DNA of 30,912 bases, taken from assembly GCA_903813345.2 (NCBI GenBank), contig CAIIXF020000094.1:1-30912 (forward strand), given 5' to 3'. Positions 1 through 10,466 of the stretch are shown here, piece after piece. Position 1 is the first letter of the stretch. Each line of letters starts with the position of its first letter. Source of the stretch: Owenia fusiformis. Lineage: Eukaryota; Annelida; Polychaeta; Sabellida; Oweniidae. The translations under genes and the position numbers were made by a program. A model generated the notes under the pieces. The model saw only the letters and a program-made list of their open reading frames with translations, made no database searches and was not told where the DNA came from.

Positions 1-606
1 TCACATTTTGAAAATGTGCCCCAAAATGGTCAAAAGTAGTGGTACGGGAAAGGTTGTTGAACAGATATTTTTTAATCTTTCGGAAAATGTACCTTAATGT
101 TCGCTGAAAAGAAAGGAACAATAGAATTTAGGTATGAGATGTAATAATGAGAATGATGATGAAGGTATGTTTTGAGGTGAGATATGTTTATAATTACTCA
201 GCATTGTTAAAAAGTCGAATAGAACATAAGATCTCCCAATACGCACCAAAATCAAGAGACCGGTGTTAAAGAAATAATGGTCCCCCAGGGATAATGGTCC
301 CCTTTTTAAAGGCCCTTACTGGCCCTGATTGTGTATAAGATAATAAGGGAAAGAGTTGTATTTAGGTCACCATATCAATCAATGGAGAGTAGGACCATAA
401 TTTGATAGGACTTCCTACCCTTTTACACATGGTCAATTAACCTGTGGTGCTCAGAAACAATAGTTTGAACGACATCACATTTTGAAAATGTGGCTAGAAA
501 TAGTCAAAAATAGTGCGGGTAAGGGAAAGATTGCTGAACAGATACTTTGATCTCAAAAATGTACCTAATACAGGCTCAAAAGGGATGGAACGTAAGGATC
601 AAGAAT
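1..606 (+). repeat. Direct repeat, two copies 474 bp apart
   Basis: The first ~130 bases recur from 475 to about 605 in the same orientation. Each copy begins with the palindrome CACATTTTGAAAATGTG, followed by similar text (a GGTCAAAA/AGTCAAAA block, a GAACAGATA block, AAAATGTACCT, then GGAACA/GGAACG). Divergence is moderate, with substitutions and small indels. The spacer at 140-474 shows no coding potential. The left copy starts at the window edge, so the full unit and any further copies lie outside. This could be two units of a larger satellite or two insertions of one element. Confidence 0.6.
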
Positions 607-1862
607 GCTATCTTATGTATTGAAAAACAGTTTTGAGAAGTGTGCTTTCTTCTTATTACCACAATTTTTCAGACATTTAGGGGGTGTTCCTATTGGATGC
701 TATAGATATTATTATTTTCAAGAAGAATAAAAAGATATGTTAAACGAACTTTTCACGCATAGCTCCACCCTCTTACAAAACTTAAGACACAATTCATTAT
801 GCCTAGTTAAGTGTTGTTCCCGCAATGCCAACTTTTATCCTGATCATGTAAATTATATGATTGTTGAATAAATAAAATGATTGAGTGACATATGAGAAGT
901 CTGGCATCTTGTTATCTCACTGTGTAAACTTACTTTGATGAATTAATGGAGCAGTTTGAATATGATCTATAAATGGGGAAGCGATACAAAACATTTAGCC
1001 ATCTCTCTCCTGAATTGATCATGATCTTTTGTTGAATTTCAACAATACTTGTACCTAAAGAGGCGTCAACAAAAAGTAATTATAACTGAAAAAACTATTC
1101 TTGTCAATATTACCAGGATATGTCGTCATTTGTGCTCAGAATTGTATATTTACAGAGCAAATCATGGGACATAATACAAAACATTTGGTTCTCAAATTGC
1201 TTACATTTTCATATATCTTATTAACTTGCATCTATGCCTTATTAAAATGATTTTCGACGAAGACCTAAGTATTTCACATTTCATCGACATTTAAATCTTA
1301 ATCTATGTTAATACACAGTACAGTCAATGTTCGTCTTAGGAGAAGATCTTTCCATAGTAGTTGTCTCTGCATTTATAAATAAAATGTTCAAGAAGTCATA
1401 CATTAGGCATGTATTCTCACCCCTATGTTGGTACTTGAATGGATGATTCGATGTTTAAACGGTTGAAGAAAACATCAGACATTACTCACGCAATTCTTGA
1501 AATTTTATATTAATGTAATCATAGAATATACGGTTGGTTGTGACAAGTGACATTAGCAAGGCGACTGTCTTTTATTGTCTTATCATTTACAAATTCAACA
1601 TATTGTATAAAATATCAATATGATGTTATGTACGTGTTTTGACAATTATATCCACAACTTGTCATTTTTCATTTGATTTTCCAACATTTACAATGCATGA
1701 AATTACGCACCGTATAGAATAGTCTAAGACAAGTCATCAACATTGAATGCGCTTACACATGTCATTATCTTATTGAGCCCTACACGTTTTACCGTTATTT
1801 CATTAAGATTTGTTATTTTTTACAACCAGCTCAAGACAAGTCATTGACATTGAATTTGTTTA
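607..1862. other. Non-coding, AT-rich stretch
   Basis: I see no convincing exon or transposon here. Part of it should be 3' flank or 3' UTR of the leftward death-domain exon that ends at 1863. The first AATAAA on the - strand past that stop is at 1576-1571. Two short similar blocks containing GACAAGTCAT and CATTGAAT occur near 1725-1750 and 1833-1857. Confidence 0.5.
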
Positions 1863-2176
1863 CTATAATTCTCTAAACGACCCAAACCGTTTTACTGTTA
1901 TAAGGTTAATATATATGTTACCTGCATATGTAGCAAGATCAACCCTTTCTGCCTTTCCGAGGGCATCAATCAGTACTTCCCATTGGTTGACATCCACAGT
2001 TTGTCTCTGCTTCCACCTATACAGCATTTCGACTCCCCATTGTACCTCATCATGTGAATTACTCCTCTTTATGTTGTCAATCTCTGCTGATGTGAGTCCA
2101 AGAAGGACACCCACTTTCCTAACGTCTTCACCCAACTGCCTTCCAATGTGATCCAGTGCATAGTCATGAATTTCAT
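1863..2176 (-). CDS. Death-domain C-terminal exon (last exon of a gene)
   Basis: Read leftward, an acceptor (TTTTGAACAG) at about 2187-2177 opens a 314-nt exon in phase 1: two bases AT, then 103 codons and a stop. A perfect branch-site match, TACTAAC, lies at 2211-2205. The product begins EIHDYALDHIGRQLGEDVRK and has the six-helix death-domain pattern. This includes LG-x-D near the start, the LGL-x3-EIDNIK-x-SN helix 2-3 segment, WGVEML-x-RWKQRQ in helices 4-5, and a closing LI-x-ALGKAERVDLA helix 6. A short tail of about 20 residues follows before the stop. Death domains mediate homotypic assembly in apoptotic and innate signalling complexes in the cytoplasm. The exon holds only this domain, so the partner domains are encoded upstream, at higher coordinates, and were not identified. 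A G ending the previous exon would give Asp at the junction. It is a clear paralog of the exon at 26364-26623. Confidence 0.82.
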
Positions 2177-3855
2177 CTGTTCAAAATGTAAATGCATTAA
2201 ACATGTTAGTATCTTTTTCATCTTGAATTTCTGAAGTATCATGAAGTTTTCATGAAAATCATGATAATAGTAATGATTATCGTGTTACTGTCGTTGTGAA
2301 AGGACTCGGACATTGTTCGTTCGTTTGTTTGTTCGTTTCTTGCTTGTTTGTTTGTTTATTTTATTCATAACACATAGTGGGTAACACTTTTAGCAGGTGT
2401 TCATCCCAAATCAACAATATATTATAATAAATGATTGTTTGTTGTTACAAGCTGATGCATTTGGGGACCTGCCTATGTATTCTACTGTATATGAATGCGA
2501 ATGTTACCTTTTTACATGTACACGTAAATAGAGACCAAATGAGTAAGTAATTTATTTTCATACTAGAGGGAGATTTTGAGGGAAAAGGCATGACCAGGGA
2601 GAACAGCAGGCTACAAAGCAGATAAAGTTAGGCAAAAAAGCTATATCGGTATTCGATTTGTTTCGATAGGAGTCTGATACTGTGCAATGATATCAACCAT
2701 GGTTATTATATTCCTGAAAGAAATCCAAAGAGGCATGGGAGAAAAGCTGATGAGGGCATTTCTTCTAATAATTGCGCATACAATTTCATGCCCCAGCAGA
2801 TAATTTAATGCATCCGTCATACAGTCGTGATATTAGGTTTCATGTTTTTTGTGGCATTTCCTCACATACTGAAGATAATTAAAAAAAATCTCACCATGTT
2901 TATCATAATCAAAAAACAGAATTGGAATTGATTACGACCATGGATAATATTAACAAATAAGCGGATTGAACAATTTGAGTTTCGCTTGTATTTTTGAAGC
3001 ATGAGATACATTTTATCCTAAATCCAGGGATTTAAGGTTTCATATCTCGTGAACCATCTCAATCCTAGAGAATTTAGACAAAACATTAGTTTTAAGTCAA
3101 GCTTATGGCAATGTTTGCGCAAATTTGTTACTAATTGACTTACTAAAAACGACAAAGATGAACCAGTAAACAGTTTCTTGAAATTCTTTAAATAGGAGAT
3201 ACAATGTTATGAAGCCTTACACTGATTAAGTTCGGTTGATTCTTTCATTGAAGGTACATTGTACTTCACAGTCGATAAAATGGTTCAAAAAATTTCTTCT
3301 GGCTTTAGAGTCGATGTCATATGAAATACATTAATTTATTCTTGGTTCCTCTTATTTACTTAGGGAGTGTTGTATTTTGGGTTTATCCAAGTGATGTACA
3401 GAGGGAAGTATCATCTAGAAGGATGAACTGATTATACAGGCCTGGCCATTGATAAACATGTACCATGATCACTGTGGCATTCGGAGTATTTTTTATGTTA
3501 CATGTACAATATATTATAATGAAATGTTCACAGAATATGCAGGATACCATGCAATGACCTAAGATTAAGTGTGACAGAAATATTTGAGCCTCAAAATGGG
3601 AAAACGGTATTATCACAAAAATTAAACTTGCTCTACAGAGCCAAAAATGTGCCCAAGATTAACAGGAAAATGTGCCAAATTCTAATCCATCTTTTTGGTC
3701 TATATCTGCAGGAAACAATTGTAAGACATAAGTCATAGCTCATTTGAAAGGTCTCTTTATGCTTTTAAAGATAACCCAAAAATCTGTCATAAGACCCCCT
3801 TTCCTATGGCCCGGCTCATTTATCTAGGAATTACAGCCATAGAAACTAAAAATCA
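2177..3855. other. Non-coding stretch, likely intron of the death-domain gene
   Basis: This lies directly upstream of the death-domain acceptor on the - strand, so at least its left part should be intron. A degenerate TTTG/TTCG microsatellite sits at about 2317-2362. I found no other exon or element that I could support. Confidence 0.45.
2317..2362. repeat. TTTG/TTCG microsatellite
   Basis: A run of tetranucleotides alternating TTCG and TTTG (GTTCGTTCGTTTGTTTGTTC and onward), with a few interruptions. Confidence 0.75.
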
Positions 3856-4367
3856 GGGGACCCAGGGCAAATAAAACATGAAGAATGACTCCCATTAATC
3901 GTCTTCAGAAATAAAATATCTCATTGAATAAGCTATCAAATACATTTAAATAATAATTTGGACTTGTTGTGAACTGTTTTAAATTATTTTATGTAATAGG
4001 GTATGTGTTTATGCTTGGTTAGATGTGATAACAAACTCAGGGACTCACAATCAAATCCCTGACAAAAATGCGATAGATGCAGGGATCCCAGAAAAGAATT
4101 ATAATGATGAAAAATTGTTAAAGTTTGGTAATTGTAATATAAAACAACAAAAAGGAATTTCACTCTGGAGGTTAAACATTTTTAACATCACATATCAAAC
4201 ATTCCATTATTCACAAAGTCATTAGAATGGTAAAAAGTGAACGGCACTAATATTCTAATGTTCTAATAATCTAATGTGTTTGGAAGCTCATTTGCTGACT
4301 TATATTAATGTATTCAAACATGGATGACGGGGTATTTTTTTCAATTCTTTATTTGCCCCGAGTCCCA
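3856..4367. mobile_element. Candidate MITE with ~20-bp terminal inverted repeats
   Basis: The left end GGGGACCCAGGGCAAATAAA (3856-3875) is the near inverse of the right end at 4348-4367, which reads TGGGACTCGGGGCAAATAAA on the - strand (17 of 20 bases agree). The ~470 bp between carries no coding signal; a short AT-rich block of repeated CTAAT motifs lies at 4246-4278. The size and TIR-only structure suit a non-autonomous DNA transposon. I cannot see a clear target-site duplication, so the superfamily is unassigned. Confidence 0.4.
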
Positions 4368-7300
4368 TGAATTAGGGTAACAACTATTTCTAAATAAATA
4401 TTTCTGTTTCACATAATATTGTTGCTAGATTAATGTTGCACATTCAGTGAAAATGTCAATACGGTTTATGTTGGAAAATAAAGACATACGAGAAATATTA
4501 TAAAAATTGTATGATCACCCCTCGTATATCAGATGAATGGATAGCTTTTTTGAGCAGAGGCTGTGAAAATTGAACGTACTTTCGACTTTTGACCTTTAAA
4601 AATCAACTGGCACAACCACTTGATATTACGAGACGATACAAAGAACATGATTTAATAAACACTTGCAGACAAAATATTGACATATGAATAATACTATACG
4701 CAAAACAGTAATATACGTGTACATTTTGGGTTCCTCTTCCTCCTCCTCGTGGCCATCGTTATTCTTTACCATTTACGTCCCAACTTCTGCGACCTTGCCT
4801 ATTCGAACAGGTAAACGTGATTGGTATCTGCAATGCGATGTTTTAATTTGAACTTTGATCACATTAAAGTTTTGTACGTCGAGGTGTAATTGACATTTAA
4901 CTCGAGATAATATATATCTTACTTTATAACAAACAATGCAAATATGGGATAATCTTGGCCTATTACGATTACACCTTGGATTACTAGGGTTTGAAGTTTT
5001 TACCTTTTGCATTGGAACAAATAGGGCACATGATGTACACATGATTTATGCTGAACTTTAATACCGGTTGAAACATTCACTATTAGGATTGCAATCTTTT
5101 AAAAAACGTCTCCCTCAATTCAGTTTCGTTTTGATCCAAATTTGAATAGGTTGATATGAAAAATTCCTCGTTCAATTATCCAAGGCAACCTTTCTAAACA
5201 TGTAAGAGCTGATCAGATGGAGTACATCATGCAAGTTTATATAATTATCTGCGGGTTGTATTTGATTTCTTCTTTGTCTATTACGAATGATTATCGTAAA
5301 ATGGCAGAAATTACAAATCAATTTGAATAAACAATATGGCCGCCAGAAACAAGTGGCGCCATTCAAATATATGAGAGATTTGCCATTTATGGTTACCATT
5401 ACTACATTGTGAAAAGTGGAAAACCATACAAACCATCTTCTATTCTCTCAGAATCTAAACGACATAATTTATGAGATAATTTAGGAACAAATGATCACTG
5501 AGATTTCGCTCAACATAAAACATTTACTAGTATACATGATCCCCTGGTGGATAAATAAGGGACCAGACCACTGAGTAAATCGAAGACTTCAATCATTTCT
5601 ACCATGACTATATAACATATTTGTAAAGGAACGTTTTCCTTATCGTACATATTACGCCTACCTTGATAAATGTCAGTCCTCTTTCTCGTCAATGTGTCAC
5701 ATGAGGATATCTGCCATTTTGCCCTACGCAAACGCCCCGAGTCTTTGTATCACTTACATGTATGTCTAAAAAGTAAATTCACTTCCTCTTGCGTGCAATA
5801 CGAATACAAACATCAAAAGCCCAGACGGTTTCTATTGGAATCGTCAGTTCAGCTCATTATGTACTTAGTGAATTCACTTATTTAAAGAGTGAATGACATT
5901 TTTAAGTGTGTAAATATGCTTTAACGTGTTTTACTATGAAAACATATTTCTACTCAATGTGAGGGAAAATGCAGTCTATAATTGCAGTAAGGAGAAGTTT
6001 AGACAAGGTCTCGTTATTCAAACCCCACTCTAGTTATCGCCATTACACAAAATATCATACTTTGCAATCATGTAGTAATAATTCTCCAGAGAAGTAAATG
6101 TTGATGGTTAGACAGTCACATGATCCGTGCATTGCACCCCTATCCCAGTCACTTTCCATACAAAACTAACACAAAGACTTAACAGACAATCGATGCATAT
6201 ATTGCAATCAGGACATAATTCTGCAAACAAAAAGTACCCTTATTCCACTTATAGACAATATATAAAATATCATACTTTCTAATCTGAAGGATGGAATTTG
6301 AAAACCAATGTAAACGATAATATGCTAGGAATATCAATTGAACTATCATTCTACTCAATAATAGATGTCACTTCTAATAATCCCTGAACTGCTCTAGAAA
6401 AAATGAAGTGCCGTAGTCGGTACTCCGCCACAAAAAATGAACATACCGTTTGAAAGTACTGATTCCCCTCACAAAGAAAATATTTTTTATTTTGATAGAA
6501 ACAGGGGCTTTTCTCTCTAAATTGGGGTCACACCAGGTTGCCTTCTAAAAACAACGTTTAGTAATATATATTTTCTACTTTTTACTACATAACTGCATTT
6601 TAAGAGCTACTTTTAAGTATTATGATATCAACTAATTTCGATAGAAAATTTCTTTTAGAATACGAAAAATGTCAAAAAGATGGTCCGCACAGGGTGCAAA
6701 TGTCTACAATAGTAAAAATCTGCATGGCGCAATGTTTTGGTGTTTAAGTTATAAAAACACTGCCTAATGCTTCAAAAAAGGTAATGTGGCATGTAAAAAG
6801 GTACAAGGCGACAAAAACTGTACCCAAATAAATATATATGATTGCTCGGGAATATGATGTTATCCCTGTGTTTTGTTAATGCTGCATATGATCCCCATGT
6901 AAAGTCAATACATCCTTGCCTAAATCCTCATTGTCTTAGTAAAAGCCCTTGTAACCCGTAAAAATGTACCATAACCCAATGTAGGGCATACATGTAGGAA
7001 CACTATGCAGTAGATGTTTTTGTGGCGGACCGTCCGGACAACAAACTTCTAAGAGCTCTTAGAAAAAACAGCTCGGGAACTAAGGATGTTGAGAATTTTG
7101 CAGGGACCTACATATGGTAAACGGATAGGATTAGCCTATAGCTACACCCGCGGCCTTCCACTTTTTCATGACCTGACTGCGTTGCTAGCATTTGAAAACT
7201 AAGAGTTAGCTAACGATTGGAAGTCGATCTAACTTACCTCCCAGAGGATAGAACATTAATTTCAATGAAACCCTATCACCTTTATTTTGTCGGAAATGGG

Positions 7301-7775
7301 CTCTAGATTGTTTGCAGACAGAAGATTCGACCAATTTTCATCATTTATCAATCGATTTTGCATGGAAATATATATTTTGTACGGCACGCGTTCAGGAAGC
7401 TTTACCCTCCAACTTCCAGACGAAAAGGTTGAGAGTCCAATTACAAATCCAGCCATTTTGGATTATACCCTTTGCATCCGTTCGACTTCGCTTCTAAAAA
7501 GAGAGCTTCGTCTTCTGCGCGTAGGGTATTTGGATTGAAATATCCTCGATCATTAATTCAAGTAAAGAATGTGGGGGATAAAACTATGGGTAGTTACAAA
7601 TTGACCCAACGAATAAAAATAAAATTGGAAGGTCAAGACTAATGAAATAAGTAATATAAATAAATAATAAAATCACACATCCGAATGATCTTAATCAACA
7701 AAAATAATTTATTTTCGTATCTACGCTCTATCGAACATAAACAGACAATTGAAACACATTTAAGTAGATTTGGAA
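4368..7775. other. Long gene-poor stretch
   Basis: No ORF here has family resemblance. One - strand reading (about 5731-5656) ends at a GTAGGC donor in phase 1, the phase needed by the death-domain acceptor at 2176. It lacks an ATG, and its acceptor is weak, so it is not called. A possible 20-bp inverted pair containing CCGCCACAAAAA lies near 6420-6445 and 7017-7040. It could bound a decayed ~620-bp element, but this is weak. Confidence 0.4.
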
Positions 7776-7811
7776 CTAGGATGAAGAAAATAATTTATTT
7801 CTTCATCCTAG
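7776..7811. repeat. Near-perfect hairpin
   Basis: The 14-base arms CTAGGATGAAGAAA and TTTCTTCATCCTAG surround an 8-base AT-only loop. No T-run or gene end adjoins it, so it is not a terminator. It is probably the centre of a decayed foldback. Confidence 0.7.
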
Positions 7812-7990
7812 ATTTGGAAGGAGATTCAGAAGCAGAAGCAGATACAAGTTGATTTGAATAACAATGAAACATTTCAACGTATCAACGTATCAACTGGTAA
7901 CATTATTCTGGTCACTAGCATGTTGATTTCTCAAAGGCCAAGGTATAATAAATGTAGCGTTAAGCCAAAAATACATGACATGATTGATAT

Positions 7991-8313
7991 GTGTAAATGA
8001 TATCGGTGTACTTGTAAGTTTTATTATTTTGACCTACTTTGCATGATAACAATACAAAGGATCCTCATACGGTGAACACTTACAACTGAACTCACTGGTC
8101 AATGTCAGTATCAGAAGAAAGTAATGGCCATTACCCTCTCTTTCAAAATGGCAGACAGTGATGTATGTAAGTGATATCAGTGTACTTAATTAACCTATTT
8201 TGCATGATAACAATACAAATGACCCTCATTGTCAACACAACTGGACTCACGAGTCATAATCAATATCAGAAGAAAGTAAAGGCCGTTACTGTCTCTTTCA
8301 AAATGGCAGACGG
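7991..8313 (+). repeat. Tandem direct repeat, two ~150-170-bp units
   Basis: Unit A (about 7991-8157) and unit B (about 8166-8313) share, in order, a GTGATATC-GTGTACTT block, TTTGCATGATAACAATACAAA, CCCTCAT/TCCTCAT, ATCAGAAGAAAGTAA, GGCC-TTAC, and CTCTTTCAAAATGGCAGAC. A third, shorter copy lies in inverted orientation at about 10340-10395. The repeats give short spurious ORFs and are not coding. Confidence 0.65.
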
Positions 8314-8934
8314 AAAGACATTTCGACCATATCAAGCTTGAATTGCATAGAAACTCCGCAGTCTGATTAAAGACGCCACAATCGAAACTGTATACTATGT
8401 ATATACCATGAGTCGAAAACGGGCACTGCAAGTTATTCAATGATTCGCGATCGCGTGAAACACAGAAAATATATTCCGCCCGAATGTATTTCACGATGCG
8501 CTAGCAAGGTAAAATACAAACTTTCAAAGGAAGAATATTTTCTGTATTTTACAAGATATCATTGAATAACGTTTTTATTCCATGATTACTAAGATAAAAC
8601 TCCTCCAAATCAAGTCCTTTTCTTTGGCTTGACCGGAGAAACAGATCAAACTTCTCACCTCATAGATATATTTGATCGATATTCCTTCAAAATATGTTCG
8701 GCCTTGTTGTTTGATCAGGAAATCATTCTTTGATCATCACAATTTATAATTTTAGGATAAAAACACGCATTTGTAATTATAAGAAATAAATATGAAGCAT
8801 GCACATTGTTTTCATGATCTAGTAAATATCAAATATGGTAATGACGATGGTCGAAAAACGTTTCACTACATCGCACTTCCAGCTGATGAAATTGAGGAGA
8901 AGACAGAAAATCAAACGTACCCTATAATACGATA

Positions 8935-9145
8935 TATTTAAATCACATCGACCAGTCAGAATGCAAGGAATTTCCCCATCGTGGAATAATGGACAGTATC
9001 CTAATGCTGACGCCATTTTCACTCTGTATACGCTAAGTGGATAGTGCGTGGAAATCAGGATATTATATATTAAGTCACATTGACACATCAGATTGGAAGG
9101 AATTTCACCATCACGGAATAATGGCCTTTATCCCATACTTGGACG
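8935..9145 (+). repeat. Direct repeat, two ~77-bp copies
   Basis: The copy at about 8935-9012 (with AATCACATCGACCAGTCAGA) matches the one at about 9068-9145 (AGTCACATTGACACATCAGA). Both continue through AAGGAATTTC, CCATC, GGAATAATGG and end near GACG. The offset is ~133 bp. This is diverged non-coding repeat sequence within the 8-10.4 kb repeat cluster. Confidence 0.6.
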
Positions 9146-9189
9146 TGTTACAGGTACATAAAGCTGGTTTGTAAAAACTTATATTTTCA

Positions 9190-9263
9190 TCAGCGGGCAG
9201 ATATAGCTTTACGTCCCGCTCCGAGCGGGCAGATATAGTATATCTGCCCGCTACGTCACAATC
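9190..9263. repeat. Short foldback with repeated AGCGGGCAGATATA arms
   Basis: AGCGGGCAGATATA occurs at about 9193 and again at about 9225, and is followed by its inverse TATATCTGCCCGCT. The second pair makes a strong hairpin with almost no loop. GC content is locally high for this window. Confidence 0.65.
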
Positions 9264-9526
9264 GCCGCTCGCATATTTGTTCATAATTTGTAACGTTCGC
9301 GTAATGACTGTAAACGACAATGGAGAAAACACAGACAATCGGGATCTGTTTGATGGTTTAAAAAGAGAAGGAGCATCCACTTAATCAATCAGAAATTTGA
9401 GAAAATAAATGTGGGAATATTTGAGAGAACAGGAAAATCCGCCCACGGCCAAGAAAACAAAACTGGACATGAATATTCTAGAATATTTCCACGATTGAAC
9501 AATGTTAACCAGATGACCAAGATTAG

Positions 9527-9698
9527 TATGGGATAAACATATTATCCTATAGTCGGTTCAGGATATTGGGATTATCCCTTGGCCAATAAAATATATTTTC
9601 CCTCGGGACCTGCGGCCCTCGGGCAAATATATTATATTTGCCTCGGGATAATCCCAATATCCTGAACCTCATATAGGATAATCTCTATTTATCCTATG
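9527..9698. mobile_element. Foldback (palindromic) MITE
   Basis: The left arm holds GGATAAACATATTATCCTAT and GGTTCAGGATATTGGGATTA (about 9553-9575). The right arm holds the inverse (GGGATAATCCCAATATCC and onward, about 9646-9667), followed by AGGATAATC and TTATCC. The core has GC-rich CCCTCGGG motifs around the axis. The whole ~170 bp would fold into one long hairpin. The element at 9946-10066 has the same plan, suggesting one short foldback family. Confidence 0.65.
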
Positions 9699-9945
9699 CC
9701 AAGTTGAGTTTTAGGGAGATAAGTTGGTAAGATAAATCCCGTATCCTGATTTTTGGGTTTCCATATCCAGAACCTCCATATCTCCCGCCATATCTCCCGC
9801 TTCGGTGTATATCTTCCCGCTTCCGGTAATGCAATAAAATGACTTTGCATATGAATGGTTTGTTTATTTTTACACCCTTGTACTATTGAAATGGCCATAT
9901 GTCCCTGAAAACTCTACTTGGTAAAGGCTAAAGCAGCCATGTACG

Positions 9946-10066
9946 GTCGGTTTGGATATAGGGTTCATCCCTCGTGAGATATGCACATCTACCTTCGGTC
10001 CCTACAGTCCCTCAGGTAGATATGCATATCTCCCTCTGGATAAACCCCATATCCAAAACCTCCCAT
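9946..10066. mobile_element. Foldback (palindromic) MITE, second copy of a related plan
   Basis: The left arm TTTGGATATAGGGTTCATCC pairs with the right arm GGATAAACCCCATATCCAAA, and an inner GAGATATGCACATCTACC pairs with AGGTAGATATGCATATCTCC. The axis lies near 10005. A region at 9730-9830 carries related TATCTCCCGC motifs. No coding content. Confidence 0.65.
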
Positions 10067-10339
10067 GTAACCTTTATGTATTGCTATCTGAAATAGGATA
10101 TCTATAACGTTCTATTAGAAATTCCCATAACGTTCGCATATGACTGAAAACGAGTTACTGTGTTAGTAACAGTGTCATTAGCGAACGAGGAAACTCTAGA
10201 AGATCTCATTTCGACAGTGGCGTTCGTGCGTGATATCGGAAAATGTTGCAACGTTTGCATAATATACAAGCTTGGCATGACAGAAATGTCAAACCCAAAT
10301 GTCCAGGGTAAACTAAAGATATCTAAATTGATACTTACC

Positions 10340-10395
10340 GTCCACCATTTTGAAAGAGAATGTAACGCTCTTAACCTTCTGATATTGACCAATAC
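10340..10395 (-). repeat. Inverted copy of the 8.0-8.3 kb repeat
   Basis: ACCGTCCACCATTTTGAAAG through TTCTGATATTGACC is the reverse complement of the motif order seen at 8166-8313 (ATCAGAAG to TTCAAAATGGCAGACGG). Together the copies bracket the foldback cluster between 8.2 and 10.4 kb, as if that block were one composite inverted structure. Confidence 0.5.
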
Positions 10396-10466
10396 GCACT
10401 CATAAAATCAAACTAAAACAAACTAACAATCAAACATATTCTTTATTAAGACTTTCAAATACCAAA

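Noticed and set aside
1810-2151. 113-codon + strand open frame
   Set aside because: It is the antisense shadow of the death-domain exon at 1863-2176, which has the family motifs and splice signals.
5656-5731. Possible upstream exon (- strand) for the first death-domain gene, with phase-1 GTAGGC donor
   Set aside because: The phase is right, but there is no ATG, the acceptor is weak and the composition is unremarkable; one matching donor among many kilobases is expected by chance.
7776-7811. Hairpin considered as a terminator
   Set aside because: The context is eukaryotic, the loop is AT-only, no T-run follows and no gene ends here.
8195-8494. 99-codon - strand frame, partly similar to a + strand frame at 10160-10405
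   Set aside because: The similarity is explained by inverted copies of a non-coding repeat; neither frame resembles a known protein.
9193-10066. Spaced palindromes considered as a CRISPR-like array
   Set aside because: Repeat lengths and spacings are irregular, sequences differ between hairpins, and no cas genes are present; foldback MITEs explain them better.
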